Shown one piece after another: positions 29,623 through 37,264 of a DNA stretch of 61,543 nt. The notes beneath the pieces are model-generated. The model made no database searches. It saw only the letters and a list, made by a program, of their open reading frames with translations, and had not been told where the DNA came from. Source of the stretch: Hyphomicrobiales bacterium (GTDB lineage Bacteria; Pseudomonadota; Alphaproteobacteria; Rhizobiales; Beijerinckiaceae). The stretch lies in assembly GCA_028290705.1 (NCBI GenBank), contig JAQGJH010000074.1, positions 1-61,543 of the forward strand, in the 5' to 3' direction. Positions within the stretch are counted from its first letter, which is position 1; each line of letters starts with the position of its first letter. The translations under genes were made by a program, and so were the position numbers.

Positions 29623-31259
29623 GAGCCGTCTGGCTCGGCCTGGCGCTTCTTCTCGCGCGACCCGCGGCAAGCGCGGATATCGCCGACCTGCTCATCGTCA
29701 ACGCCAAGATCGTGACGCTGGATCGCAACCTGACCGCCGCCAGGTCGATGTCGGTGCGGGGGGACCGCATCCTGGGCGTCTACGACGCCAGCGCGCCACA
29801 AACGATCGTCGGCCCGACGACGCGCATCATCGATGCGGGCGGACGCACCATCGTTCCAGGCCTGATCGACTCGCATATTCACGCAATCCGCGCGGGTCTG
29901 ACGTTCGACGAGGACGTCAGCTTCGAGGGCGCACGCACCATCTCCGAGGCCATGGCGCGCCTGGCGTTCGCCGCTTCGGCGACGGATCCAGATCGCTGGA
30001 TCGTCGTCGCGGGAGGCTGGACGCCGCAGCAGTTCGCGGAGGCCAGGAGACCGACGCGCGAAGAGATCGAAGCGGCGGCGCCGGGTCGGCGTGTCTATCT
30101 GCAATTGTTCTACCGCGCGGTCTTCCTGTCTGAGGCGGCGCAAAGCGAACTTGGGATAGATCTCGAAAACCCGCCGGACGGAACTCAGTTCGAGCGCAAC
30201 GCGGCGGGAGACCCGAGCGGTTGGCTCACCGGAGACGTGGATTCCGTCGCGGCGCTATGGGAGCGGCTGCCGAAATCGTCGATCGACACACGCAAGTCTG
30301 GAACGCGTGCCTTTTTCGCAAAGCTCAACAGCTATGGGATCACCGGCGTCATCGATCCGGGTGGGCATAATCTCGCGCCTGTCGATTACCGCGTGGTGTC
30401 GGACCTTGCGAGCGCGGATCTCTTGTCGTTGCGGGTCGATTACTTCGTCAGCGCACCGCGACGCGGCACGGAACTGGCTTTCTTCCAGGACGTCGTGGCT
30501 CGTCAGCCGATCGGGTCGGGCCATCGCTTCCTGCGCTTCCGGGGCATCGGCGAACGCGTCACGTTCGGCATGTACAACAATGACACGCCGGATTCTGCGG
30601 ACATCGCCGCCTTCGAAGCGGTGGCCCGCTGGGCGCTCGCGGCCGGCATCCCCATGACCGTTCACTGGAACAACCAGGCGTCTGCGCACCATCTTCTCGG
30701 GGCTCTCGCTCGCGTCGGGGACACGACGGAACGACGGCGACTCCGCTGGTCGATCGCGCATCTGCACGACGCGGACGCCAGGCTGATCGTCGAGTTGCAG
30801 GAGGTCGGGCTCGGATGGCTGACCCAGAATGCGCTCTACTTCGCGGCTCCAGCCTTCCTCCGCGCCATGTCTTCTGCGCGCCGCGAGGTTGCGCCACCGC
30901 TGCGAAGCGCGCTCCGCGCGGGTCTCAAGGTTGCTGCAGGGACGGATGCGACGCGCGTGATGTCCGCCAATCCCTTCGTGGCGATGCAATGGATGCTGGA
31001 CGGCCGTACCGTCGATGGTCAGCAGACCCGCACGGCAGCGGAATTGCCGTCAAGAGACGAGGTCCTGCGCCTCTGGACGGAAGGCCCGGCCTATTTCGCC
31101 TTTGCGGAGACCGAGCGAGGGAGGATTGCCAGTGGAATGCTGGCCGACTTCGCCGTGTTGGACGCGGATCTCATGAGCATTCCGGTGGAGCGGATCGGTT
31201 CGATCAAGTCCGTTCTCACGGTCGTCGGGGGACGGGTGGTCCACACGTCCCCCGACTGA
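29601..31259 (+). CDS. Amidohydrolase family 3 metal-dependent hydrolase, secreted
   Basis: 552 residues from a GTG with GGAG at 29592; a signal peptide ends near AASADIADL. The fold signatures are LLIVNAKIVTLDRNLTAARS (N-terminal beta sandwich), IVPGLIDSHIHAIRAG (metal-binding HxH) and, at the C-terminus, a second beta part with IASGMLADFAVLD. This fits the YtcJ/amidohydrolase-3 family of N-substituted amide hydrolases. The later metal ligands are plausible in MTVHWNNQASAHH and RWSIAHLHDA. The substrate is unknown. The preceding overlapping gene encodes a small secreted beta-sandwich protein. Confidence 0.85.
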   Translation: MSFREALGAVWLGLALLLARPAASADIADLLIVNAKIVTLDRNLTAARSMSVRGDRILGVYDASAPQTIVGPTTRIIDAGGRTIVPGLIDSHIHAIRAGLTFDEDVSFEGARTISEAMARLAFAASATDPDRWIVVAGGWTPQQFAEARRPTREEIEAAAPGRRVYLQLFYRAVFLSEAAQSELGIDLENPPDGTQFERNAAGDPSGWLTGDVDSVAALWERLPKSSIDTRKSGTRAFFAKLNSYGITGVIDPGGHNLAPVDYRVVSDLASADLLSLRVDYFVSAPRRGTELAFFQDVVARQPIGSGHRFLRFRGIGERVTFGMYNNDTPDSADIAAFEAVARWALAAGIPMTVHWNNQASAHHLLGALARVGDTTERRRLRWSIAHLHDADARLIVELQEVGLGWLTQNALYFAAPAFLRAMSSARREVAPPLRSALRAGLKVAAGTDATRVMSANPFVAMQWMLDGRTVDGQQTRTAAELPSRDEVLRLWTEGPAYFAFAETERGRIASGMLADFAVLDADLMSIPVERIGSIKSVLTVVGGRVVHTSPD

Positions 31260-31266
31260 TCGAAGC

Positions 31267-33405
31267 TCACTTCGCCAGCGGATCTGGACGAAGTTGGAAG
31301 TGTGCCGCAAGCGGCTTGCTTCCTTTGCCGCCTTCGATCAGCCAGGGCGTCCGGTCGCCATTGGCGGCCCACAGGCCTCGGCCCTTCCAGCCGCCGTTCG
31401 GGTCGTCGATGCGGCCGTCGAAGCCTTTTGCGTAAAATCCCATGGGGTAGGGCACCCGCAGCGTGATCGGCTTGCCATCCTTGAAGGCAATGAGGCCGTC
31501 GTTGAGATTGCCGGTCGACATGGGGACGTCTTCGCCAAGGCCGAAAATATTGTGTTGATCGACCCAGGTATAATAGCTCGACTCGGCGCTGTTATCGCCC
31601 AGACCTTCGAAGCCCGGCCCGGGATATTTGTAGAAGGCCCAACCCTCGGGGCAATGGTTGCCCGTGGCCTTGGGTCCATTCAGCGGGCCTTTGCACTTCG
31701 ATCTGTCGAACGAACCGATGTGGCCGCTGGCGAGCGAAACCCACACGACGCCCTTCTTGTCGATGTCGCCGCCCCGGACGCCGAACCCCGGCATGGGCAC
31801 GTTGTAGATTTCAGCGACCGCCGTCTCGGAAGGATTGTCGCCGGGCTGAACGCGCACGACGGCCCCCGGGTTGGCGCGGATCGATCCCCAGACGGAGCCA
31901 TCGGTCGGATGCGGCATGATGGCGTAGAAGTTCGCCTGGATGCGGCGGTCCTTGCCCTCTTCGGCCGGCTTGCCGATCTCCGTATAGGCATCGCGCTTGC
32001 CGTTCCCGTTGGTGTCGAGAACGATCGGCGTCCAGCCCTGCGCCTTCTGAACGTCACCGGTCTCGTCCCATATGCGGGTGTTGACCCAGCCGAGCACTGC
32101 GCCACCCCCCGAGAGCCACAGCGTTTCGTCCTTGTCGAAACCGAACTGCGGGTGGTGGGCGCCGAAACAGGTCTGAAGCGCCACGTATTTCTGCGTCTTC
32201 GGATCGAACATGGTGACGCGGCGGTTCGTACGCTCGATCGGCGCGACTTTGGCCGAGGGATGTTCCGAGCCTTTCCTGCAGAAATCCGGGTTTTGCGGTG
32301 GATGTCCGGTAGCGGCCATCCAGACACGCCCCTTCGCGTCGAACATCGCATTGTGGTTGTTGGCGCGAGAGGTCCAGAGCTTTTCGCTTCCCCAATAGGG
32401 CGAAGGCTCCAGAATATCGATGCTCGCCGCATGGCCCGGCCCGAGCGCCTCCGGCGTGTCCGCTGTCACGGGCATCTGAAACGTCGTCGCGACGTTTTTC
32501 ACCGGATCGAGGATCGGCATCATGTCGGAAGAATATTCAGGCGAGCCGTAAAGAGGCCCGTTGGCGTTCACAGTCGGGTTGCGCTTGTCGCTCGCAATCA
32601 GATCGTGGATGTAATGCTTTTCCGTCATCCAGTCGCGAAGCGTGACGACGATGTTGCGTTCCTCGCCCTGCGGACGTTGCGGCTTGCTTTTGGGAAGTTC
32701 GCCATTGGCGACCCGCTGCGTCCAGTCGCCGAAATACTTGACCGGAACGGCATTGAGTTCGCCAGCAATGATGTTGACCATCGACTCGCCGGCCTGGCCG
32801 GACTGGACGCGGCGCAACCAGGCCTCTTCGTGACTGGCGAATTCGCCGAGTGATTTCGGGATCGTGCGTGTGGAAAGCTGGCCGAGCTGGTGGCAACCCA
32901 CGCAGCCGTTGTTCTTCAGAAGGTTCAGCCAGTCGGTCTGCTTGATCTTCTCGGGAATGTCGCTCTTGCCGCCAAACTGGTCCGCACCCGGAATCTTGAG
33001 CATCGAAAACCAGTAGATGGCCGGATAGTAATGCGCCGCCGCTGCGTCATCGGGGGCGATTTTCGCCGTCAGACTCAGCGACTTTCCGGGTTCGGCTTTC
33101 ACCTTGTCGGAGTCGACCAGTCCGTAGCCGCGAACCCAGATGTCATAGCTCGCCTTGGGGAGATCCGGCACCACGAAACGACCCTGGTCGTCGGTCGCAA
33201 CGATGCGAATGAACCGGACGGGCAGATCTCGGGTCTCGGCGATGACCCAGACACCGGCTTCCGGGCCTTTTGGGCCGCTGACGACGCCACCGATGTCATC
33301 CGCGTCGATGGCGGGTGCAGTTGCCACCTGAGCGTGGGCCGCAGACGCGAGTGCGAATGCCGAGGCTGCGGCGATGGCCCGTGCCTGTCGAATCTTGAGC
33401 CCCAT
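31267..33405 (-). CDS. Secreted haem c protein with regulatory beta-sandwich and propeller domain
   Basis: 712 residues. A signal peptide (cleaved near SAAHAQ) is followed by a carboxypeptidase-regulatory-like beta sandwich (about 35-115), a single CxxCH haem c site (C168-V-G-C171-H172) and about 480 residues of six-or-so bladed propeller resembling virginiamycin B lyase/SMP-30-type folds, with repeated Asp/Gly-rich blade patterns such as FDAKGRVWMAATG and GDIDKKGVVWVSLASGHIG. The layout suggests a periplasmic dehydrogenase or redox sensor. It converges with the amidohydrolase gene, only seven bases apart. Confidence 0.8.
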   Translation of the reverse strand: MGLKIRQARAIAAASAFALASAAHAQVATAPAIDADDIGGVVSGPKGPEAGVWVIAETRDLPVRFIRIVATDDQGRFVVPDLPKASYDIWVRGYGLVDSDKVKAEPGKSLSLTAKIAPDDAAAAHYYPAIYWFSMLKIPGADQFGGKSDIPEKIKQTDWLNLLKNNGCVGCHQLGQLSTRTIPKSLGEFASHEEAWLRRVQSGQAGESMVNIIAGELNAVPVKYFGDWTQRVANGELPKSKPQRPQGEERNIVVTLRDWMTEKHYIHDLIASDKRNPTVNANGPLYGSPEYSSDMMPILDPVKNVATTFQMPVTADTPEALGPGHAASIDILEPSPYWGSEKLWTSRANNHNAMFDAKGRVWMAATGHPPQNPDFCRKGSEHPSAKVAPIERTNRRVTMFDPKTQKYVALQTCFGAHHPQFGFDKDETLWLSGGGAVLGWVNTRIWDETGDVQKAQGWTPIVLDTNGNGKRDAYTEIGKPAEEGKDRRIQANFYAIMPHPTDGSVWGSIRANPGAVVRVQPGDNPSETAVAEIYNVPMPGFGVRGGDIDKKGVVWVSLASGHIGSFDRSKCKGPLNGPKATGNHCPEGWAFYKYPGPGFEGLGDNSAESSYYTWVDQHNIFGLGEDVPMSTGNLNDGLIAFKDGKPITLRVPYPMGFYAKGFDGRIDDPNGGWKGRGLWAANGDRTPWLIEGGKGSKPLAAHFQLRPDPLAK

Positions 33406-33670
33406 GGCGACTTCTCCCTTGTGCCGCTGTTTCCGCGGCCGACACGAGTGTATCGCAGTGGAATGGACTGGCCAGAAGATTCCGGATGGGCGATGTCGGC
33501 AACCCGCTTAGCCGACGCGGCAGGCCGGCACGTGACTTGGTATCCGGCAGATCCGGCGCAGTTCCGCCTCGAGATGAAAGCTGATTTCGTCTCGGCGTAA
33601 GCGTGAAGCTTGCCCTCCCGGCCGTCTCGGCGCAGCATGCGCCTGTGACAAAACAACAAGGGGGAGACAA

Positions 33671-33838
33671 ATGAACTTCATGGCAATCCTGACCTTCACA
33701 ATATGCGCGGTCGTGCTCATCTTCGCTTTGGCGGCGATCTGGATGGCGGTCGAGAAGGCTCTCGGTGTCACCGACCGTGCGGTTCAGCCCGCCCCGGCGG
33801 GTCCCATGCGGAACCAGGACGCGATCGATCAAGGCTGA
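33671..33838 (+). CDS. Small single-helix membrane protein, unknown
   Basis: 55 residues, read directly from the sequence. GGGGGAG lies six to nine bases before the ATG. The product is one hydrophobic helix (MNFMAILTFTICAVVLIFAL, then AAIWMAVEKALG) with a polar tail. A strong hairpin terminator follows, supporting a genuine short transcript. Function unknown. Confidence 0.65.
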   Translation: MNFMAILTFTICAVVLIFALAAIWMAVEKALGVTDRAVQPAPAGPMRNQDAIDQG

Positions 33839-33861
33839 CGCCGGCTAGCCTGCGGATCTGA

Positions 33862-33887
33862 GCGCCGCCTTCGCGGGGAGGCGGCGC
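33862..33887 (+). terminator. Hairpin terminator after the 55-residue membrane protein
   Basis: GCGCCGCCT and AGGCGGCGC form a perfect nine-base stem around loop TCGCGGGG, 23 bases after the stop codon. The rest of the stretch to 34107 holds nothing else I can support. Confidence 0.7.
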
Positions 33888-34107
33888 GTCGATGCATAGA
33901 GCGCCCGCATTGGACGGGTAGTTACGGAATCAAGGAATCAGGACTGGCGCCTTTGAGGGTCCAGGCGAAGGCGCTTCGGGCGCGGACGCCGGAGGACGCA
34001 TCGTGCTTTGGCGCTGAACGCACAAGCCGGACTTCTTTTTCGCCGGACGGGGCGGGGTCGCTGCGGCGCGTACCGCTTGAACAGAACGCGCCGCTCGGGG
34101 AGGCCCT

Positions 34108-35031
34108 TTAGCGGGACGCCTTGTACAGCTTCTGGGCGATCTCCATCATTTCCTCAGGAGCATAGTCGGGCGAAAATGCGGACGGTATTCCGGAAAGCAT
34201 ATGGATCTTGCCGCCGTCCGGCATGCCTTCGACAACGTGAAGTTCTCCCGGAGGATCGCCGGGGAGCGCGACTTCTCCGTTGCCCCAGATGCTCGACGTC
34301 TCCTTGTAGTCGTTCTCGCTGAACGTATAGAGCTTCCGGTGCGAGCCTTCGCCCAGGTATTTCTGGCATTCGGGGATCTTGTCGAGATTGATGTTTGGAG
34401 TTGGCAGCATTTTGTCGATGTCGACTCCCGTGATCTTCTTCAGCGCGAGCGCGTAGGCATGCGCATGGACGGAGCCTCGAACGAGAAGGTAGCCGCAAAC
34501 TTCGCGGCCCATTGGGTCAGTCAAGGATTCGTAGACGCGCAGCTTGTGCAGCCGAGCGCCGCATTCCAGGTGGAAGTTGTGCAACAGGTCGAAGACGACG
34601 TTTCCGGTCGTCGTGATGAAATCGTTGTTCCAGGATGCACCATTGCTGTTCACCGGCGTCGCGCCACCGCCATTGGAGTAGAAGCTTGCAGCCAGGCGAA
34701 TGTCCGCCATATCGGCGAAGGGCGCGTCCGAAATGTCACCGCCATTGACTTCGTCGTCATCATTGTCGGGACCGTTGTTCAGCATCGCGACGCCATTGCT
34801 GACGAGTTCAACGTGTCCGAGTTCTTCCGCCGTAATGGCTGCAACCAGGCTATAAAATGGACGGAGCTTGTGCTTGCTGCGGAAGTTGAAGCTCTGGAAC
34901 ATGTAGTTCCCGAGCGTCGACATTTCGCCGTACTTGCCGCCGAGCAATTCCTGCAGAGCAGCCCCGGCATTCGGGTCCGCTTTCAGGGGAGCGGGAAGTT
35001 CGATCTGCAACTTGTCTACCCGTAAGAACAT
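34108..35031 (-). CDS. Manganese catalase (non-haem)
   Basis: 307 residues, the usual length. The dimanganese ferritin-like core is recognisable: GKYGEMSTLGNYMFQSFNFR (first Glu ligand), AAITAEELGHVELV (Glu and His), HNFHLECGARLHK (Glu) and RGSVHAHAYAL (His). It dismutates hydrogen peroxide. The C-terminal tail with GDPPGELHVVEGMPDGGKIH matches the family. It has a candidate general-stress (EcfG-type) promoter upstream at 35080-35104, consistent with a stress-response role. Confidence 0.92.
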   Translation of the reverse strand: MFLRVDKLQIELPAPLKADPNAGAALQELLGGKYGEMSTLGNYMFQSFNFRSKHKLRPFYSLVAAITAEELGHVELVSNGVAMLNNGPDNDDDEVNGGDISDAPFADMADIRLAASFYSNGGGATPVNSNGASWNNDFITTTGNVVFDLLHNFHLECGARLHKLRVYESLTDPMGREVCGYLLVRGSVHAHAYALALKKITGVDIDKMLPTPNINLDKIPECQKYLGEGSHRKLYTFSENDYKETSSIWGNGEVALPGDPPGELHVVEGMPDGGKIHMLSGIPSAFSPDYAPEEMMEIAQKLYKASR

Positions 35032-35079
35032 GGTCGGCTCCTGACTGGCGACACAGGCAACTGCCTGATCGCGAGCCTC

Positions 35080-35104
35080 AACATGCGCACGTGCTTAGTG
35101 TTCC
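35080..35104 (-). promoter_or_regulatory. Candidate EcfG-type general stress promoter of the manganese catalase gene
   Basis: On the minus strand, GGAAC - 16 bases - TGTT agrees with the alphaproteobacterial EcfG consensus (GGAAC - 16 - CGTT) except for one base, and ends 48 bases before the catalase ATG. Confidence 0.5.
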
Positions 35105-35127
35105 TCTCGTAAGCGCCGAACGCCATC

Positions 35128-35152
35128 GGAACTTCCAATGGCTGCCATCGGT
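35128..35152 (+). promoter_or_regulatory. Possible second, divergent EcfG-type promoter
   Basis: On the plus strand, GGAAC - 16 bases - CGGT resembles the same consensus with one mismatch. It points toward the gene at 35372, about 220 bases downstream, which would give a long untranslated leader. The remainder of 35032-35371 holds no gene I can support. Confidence 0.3.
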
Positions 35153-35371
35153 CCGAACGATGCGCCTTCAGCATCTCAGGTCCGAGGCGATCTTTGGCGC
35201 GAGAGCAGCAATGTCAGCGGCAGGCTGAACGAAGAACCGATCTGGCCGTTACCCAAAGTCACGCTGGCTCTGCTCCCGCGGGTCCGACCATCTACGTCGA
35301 TCGTGATGTTGGTGGATTCGACCGGCGAACCCAGCCGTGAAGCCCAAGTCTTGATTTGAGAGGTAGTTGCA

Positions 35372-35806
35372 ATGAAGGTATTCTCGAACTTCAGAGTCGG
35401 TCTGGTCGCCCTGGCGGCGATTTTCGGCACAGTGACGGTTGCGAACGCCGACAACGGCTCGATCCGCATCCGGATCCTGAAGGCCGGCTTCGTAGTCGGC
35501 GGATCGGTCGGCGAAGGCGTGCTGACGTTTCAGGGCCGGAGATATCCGCTCTCCGTCGGAGGCCTGAGTTACGGCTTCACCTTCGGCGCCTCGGAGACGC
35601 GTTTCCGCGGCGTCGTCAAAAACATTCGCCGTCCGTCCGACGTCTCTGGGGTCTATGCCCAGGCAGGCGCCGGCGCTGCCGTCGGACGGGGTGCCCAGGC
35701 CATCATCCTCACCAACCAAAAAGGCGCCGTGCTTGAGTTGAGTGGAGAGCAGGCGGGTTTGATCGTCAGCCTCGATCTCAGCGGACTGGCCTTGTCTTTG
35801 AAGTAG
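35372..35806 (+). CDS. Secreted protein of unknown function
   Basis: 144 residues with a GAGAGG ribosome binding site. A signal peptide is cleaved near VANADNG. The mature part is Gly-rich with alternating beta pattern (GSIRIRILKAGFVVGGSVGE; YPLSVGGLSYGFTFGAS; GLIVSLDLSGLALSL), suggesting a small beta-rich periplasmic or outer-surface protein. No family recognised. It is divergent from the manganese catalase gene. Confidence 0.7.
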   Translation: MKVFSNFRVGLVALAAIFGTVTVANADNGSIRIRILKAGFVVGGSVGEGVLTFQGRRYPLSVGGLSYGFTFGASETRFRGVVKNIRRPSDVSGVYAQAGAGAAVGRGAQAIILTNQKGAVLELSGEQAGLIVSLDLSGLALSLK

Positions 35807-35927
35807 GCGTTTTCACGCTTCGAACGGAGTGTTCGTGAAAAGGCCGATGATGGCTTTTGCCGTCGCTGGTCTTTTGATGAGCGCTTCGTTCGCGGAGCCC
35901 TGGTGACATGAAACGAACCGGCCCAGT

Positions 35928-36176
35928 TCAGCGCAGATCGCTCCGGTCGCCAAGTGCTCTCGTATACGGCACTTGCTTGAGCGCTTTTCCGGTCTCGTCA
36001 GCAATCTCGATTGTCGTTGGACTGATGGGCCGGCCGCTTTTCAATTCATCCCCGAGGAGTTCGCGCAAAGCCAGCACCGCTTCATCCGTGGCTGCCTCCA
36101 GGCTTTCAAAGCAACCCCCTTCCAGATCCTCGATGCGTCTCCCATCACGCAACGTGTGAAAGTGATACTGCGGCAT
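35928..36176 (-). CDS. DUF6894 family protein
   Basis: 82 residues from the ATG giving MPQYHFHTLRDGRRIEDLEG. The N-terminal M-P-x-Y-x-F-H-x-x-x-D-G pattern followed by a helix (SLEAATDEAVLALRELLGDE) and a C-terminal strand (TTIEIADETGKAL) is the DUF6894 layout, a family of small proteins abundant in Rhizobiales. Role unknown; often several copies per genome in stress-related regions. An upstream in-frame start exists but would add residues unlike the family. Confidence 0.82.
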   Translation of the reverse strand: MPQYHFHTLRDGRRIEDLEGGCFESLEAATDEAVLALRELLGDELKSGRPISPTTIEIADETGKALKQVPYTRALGDRSDLR

Positions 36177-36404
36177 GTGCGACCTCGGTTCGGATCCAGC
36201 ACAGTCAGCGCCCAGATGAGTCATGAGTTGCATTCGCAACGAGATCATTCGGACTTCGTTGCAAGCGAACGCCTACCGGTCGCCCGCTCGAAGCAATTCC
36301 CTGCTTGAGCTTACATCAAGCCTCTTGCAAACAATCTCCATTGCTCAGCTTGCTATTGTCGAAGTGGCAGTCCCATCGTGCACCGTACAACTCAGTGACC
36401 GCCA

Positions 36405-36701
36405 ATGTCGTCGGCCAGAGACACTGCGGACCGACTTGAGATGTCAAATCCAACCCGATCGCGCCTGCCGACTTTCTTTCGTAAGCAGGAAGAGCTGGGT
36501 CTGTTCATCAGGATCAAGGCATCATCGGCACAGGCTGGCGCATTTGAAGTTGTCATTACATCTCACGAAGACAGCATCCTTGATCTCAAGACTCTGCCAA
36601 GTCGCGAGGATGCACTGCGTTACACGAATAGTGTGATCAACAAAGCCAAAGCGAAAGACGCTGAAGCCATGATCGTCGTGAACCTGGACTCAGAGAACTG
36701 A
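36405..36701 (+). CDS. Hypothetical protein
   Basis: 98 residues or 86 if translated from the ATG at 36441 (MSNPTRSRLP). The second half has a regular alpha-beta pattern (ELGLFIRIKASSAQAGAFEV, then SREDALRYTNSVINKAKAKD and AMIVVNL), which looks like a real small folded protein. No family recognised. Base composition here is less GC-rich than the surrounding core genes. The 230 bases before it hold nothing I can support. Confidence 0.5.
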   Translation: MSSARDTADRLEMSNPTRSRLPTFFRKQEELGLFIRIKASSAQAGAFEVVITSHEDSILDLKTLPSREDALRYTNSVINKAKAKDAEAMIVVNLDSEN

Positions 36702-36775
36702 GGACATAGCCCGGAACGCGACCGGCACTTGCGACCGCAGGCACAACGTTGAATTCTATCTCGTGTCACCCGCCA

Positions 36776-37198
36776 TCAATGCTCAGCGTTGAGACACGAG
36801 CCATGATCTCCCAGCACTTCAATGACGCGGCACTCGCGCACCATGTCCTGCGAACAGTCCGCCATGCGGGAAATCTCGGCACGCAGCGCGGTGAGGCGTG
36901 CAATCCGATCGTCGATGGATGCGAGATGCGATTGCGCAATCCGATCGGCCTCTGCGCACGATCGCGTGGGATGGTCCGCCATGGCCATCAATTGACGGAT
37001 CGGCTCGATGTCGAACCCCAAATTTCGGGCATGCCGGATGAACCGAAGCCGTCGCAGGTCCGCGTCCTCATAGAGACGGCGGTTTCCGTCCGTGCGGGTA
37101 GGCGTCGGCAGAAGTCCGATCTGTTCGTAATAGCGGATCGTCGGGACTTTTACCTCCGAACGGCGCGATGCTTCGCCGATGGTCATGCCTGGCTGCAT
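36776..37198 (-). CDS. MerR-family metal-responsive regulator (CadR/PbrR/ZntR type)
   Basis: 140 residues; an internal ATG at 37186 would give MTIGEASRRS, the more typical start. The N-terminal winged helix (MTIGEASRRSEVKVPTIRYY, EQIGLL) and dimerisation helix are standard. Cysteines C81, C115 and C123 fall where ZntR/PbrR/CadR bind Zn, Pb or Cd, with an extra C135 near the C-terminus. It is divergent from the P-type ATPase, and the promoter between them carries a MerR operator. It should activate the ATPase gene in response to Zn/Cd/Pb. Confidence 0.9.
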   Translation of the reverse strand: MQPGMTIGEASRRSEVKVPTIRYYEQIGLLPTPTRTDGNRRLYEDADLRRLRFIRHARNLGFDIEPIRQLMAMADHPTRSCAEADRIAQSHLASIDDRIARLTALRAEISRMADCSQDMVRECRVIEVLGDHGSCLNAEH

Positions 37199-37204
37199 TT
37201 CGGC

Positions 37205-37235
37205 TTGCTCCTCTAGCCACTAGAGGAAGTAGCCT
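37205..37235 (+). promoter_or_regulatory. MerR-type promoter of the P-type ATPase gene
   Basis: A -35-like TTGCTC (37205) and -10-like TAGCCT (37230) are separated by 19 bases, the stretched spacing that MerR regulators correct by DNA distortion. Between them lies a perfect inverted repeat, CCTCTAG-CCA-CTAGAGG (37210-37226). Confidence 0.8.
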
Positions 37236-37264
37236 CCGGCGCGTCGACTTTCAAGGAGAACGCC

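Noticed and set aside
31294-32853. Open frame of about 520 codons on the plus strand
   Set aside because: Antisense to the haem c propeller gene, which has a signal peptide, a CxxCH site and repeat pattern.
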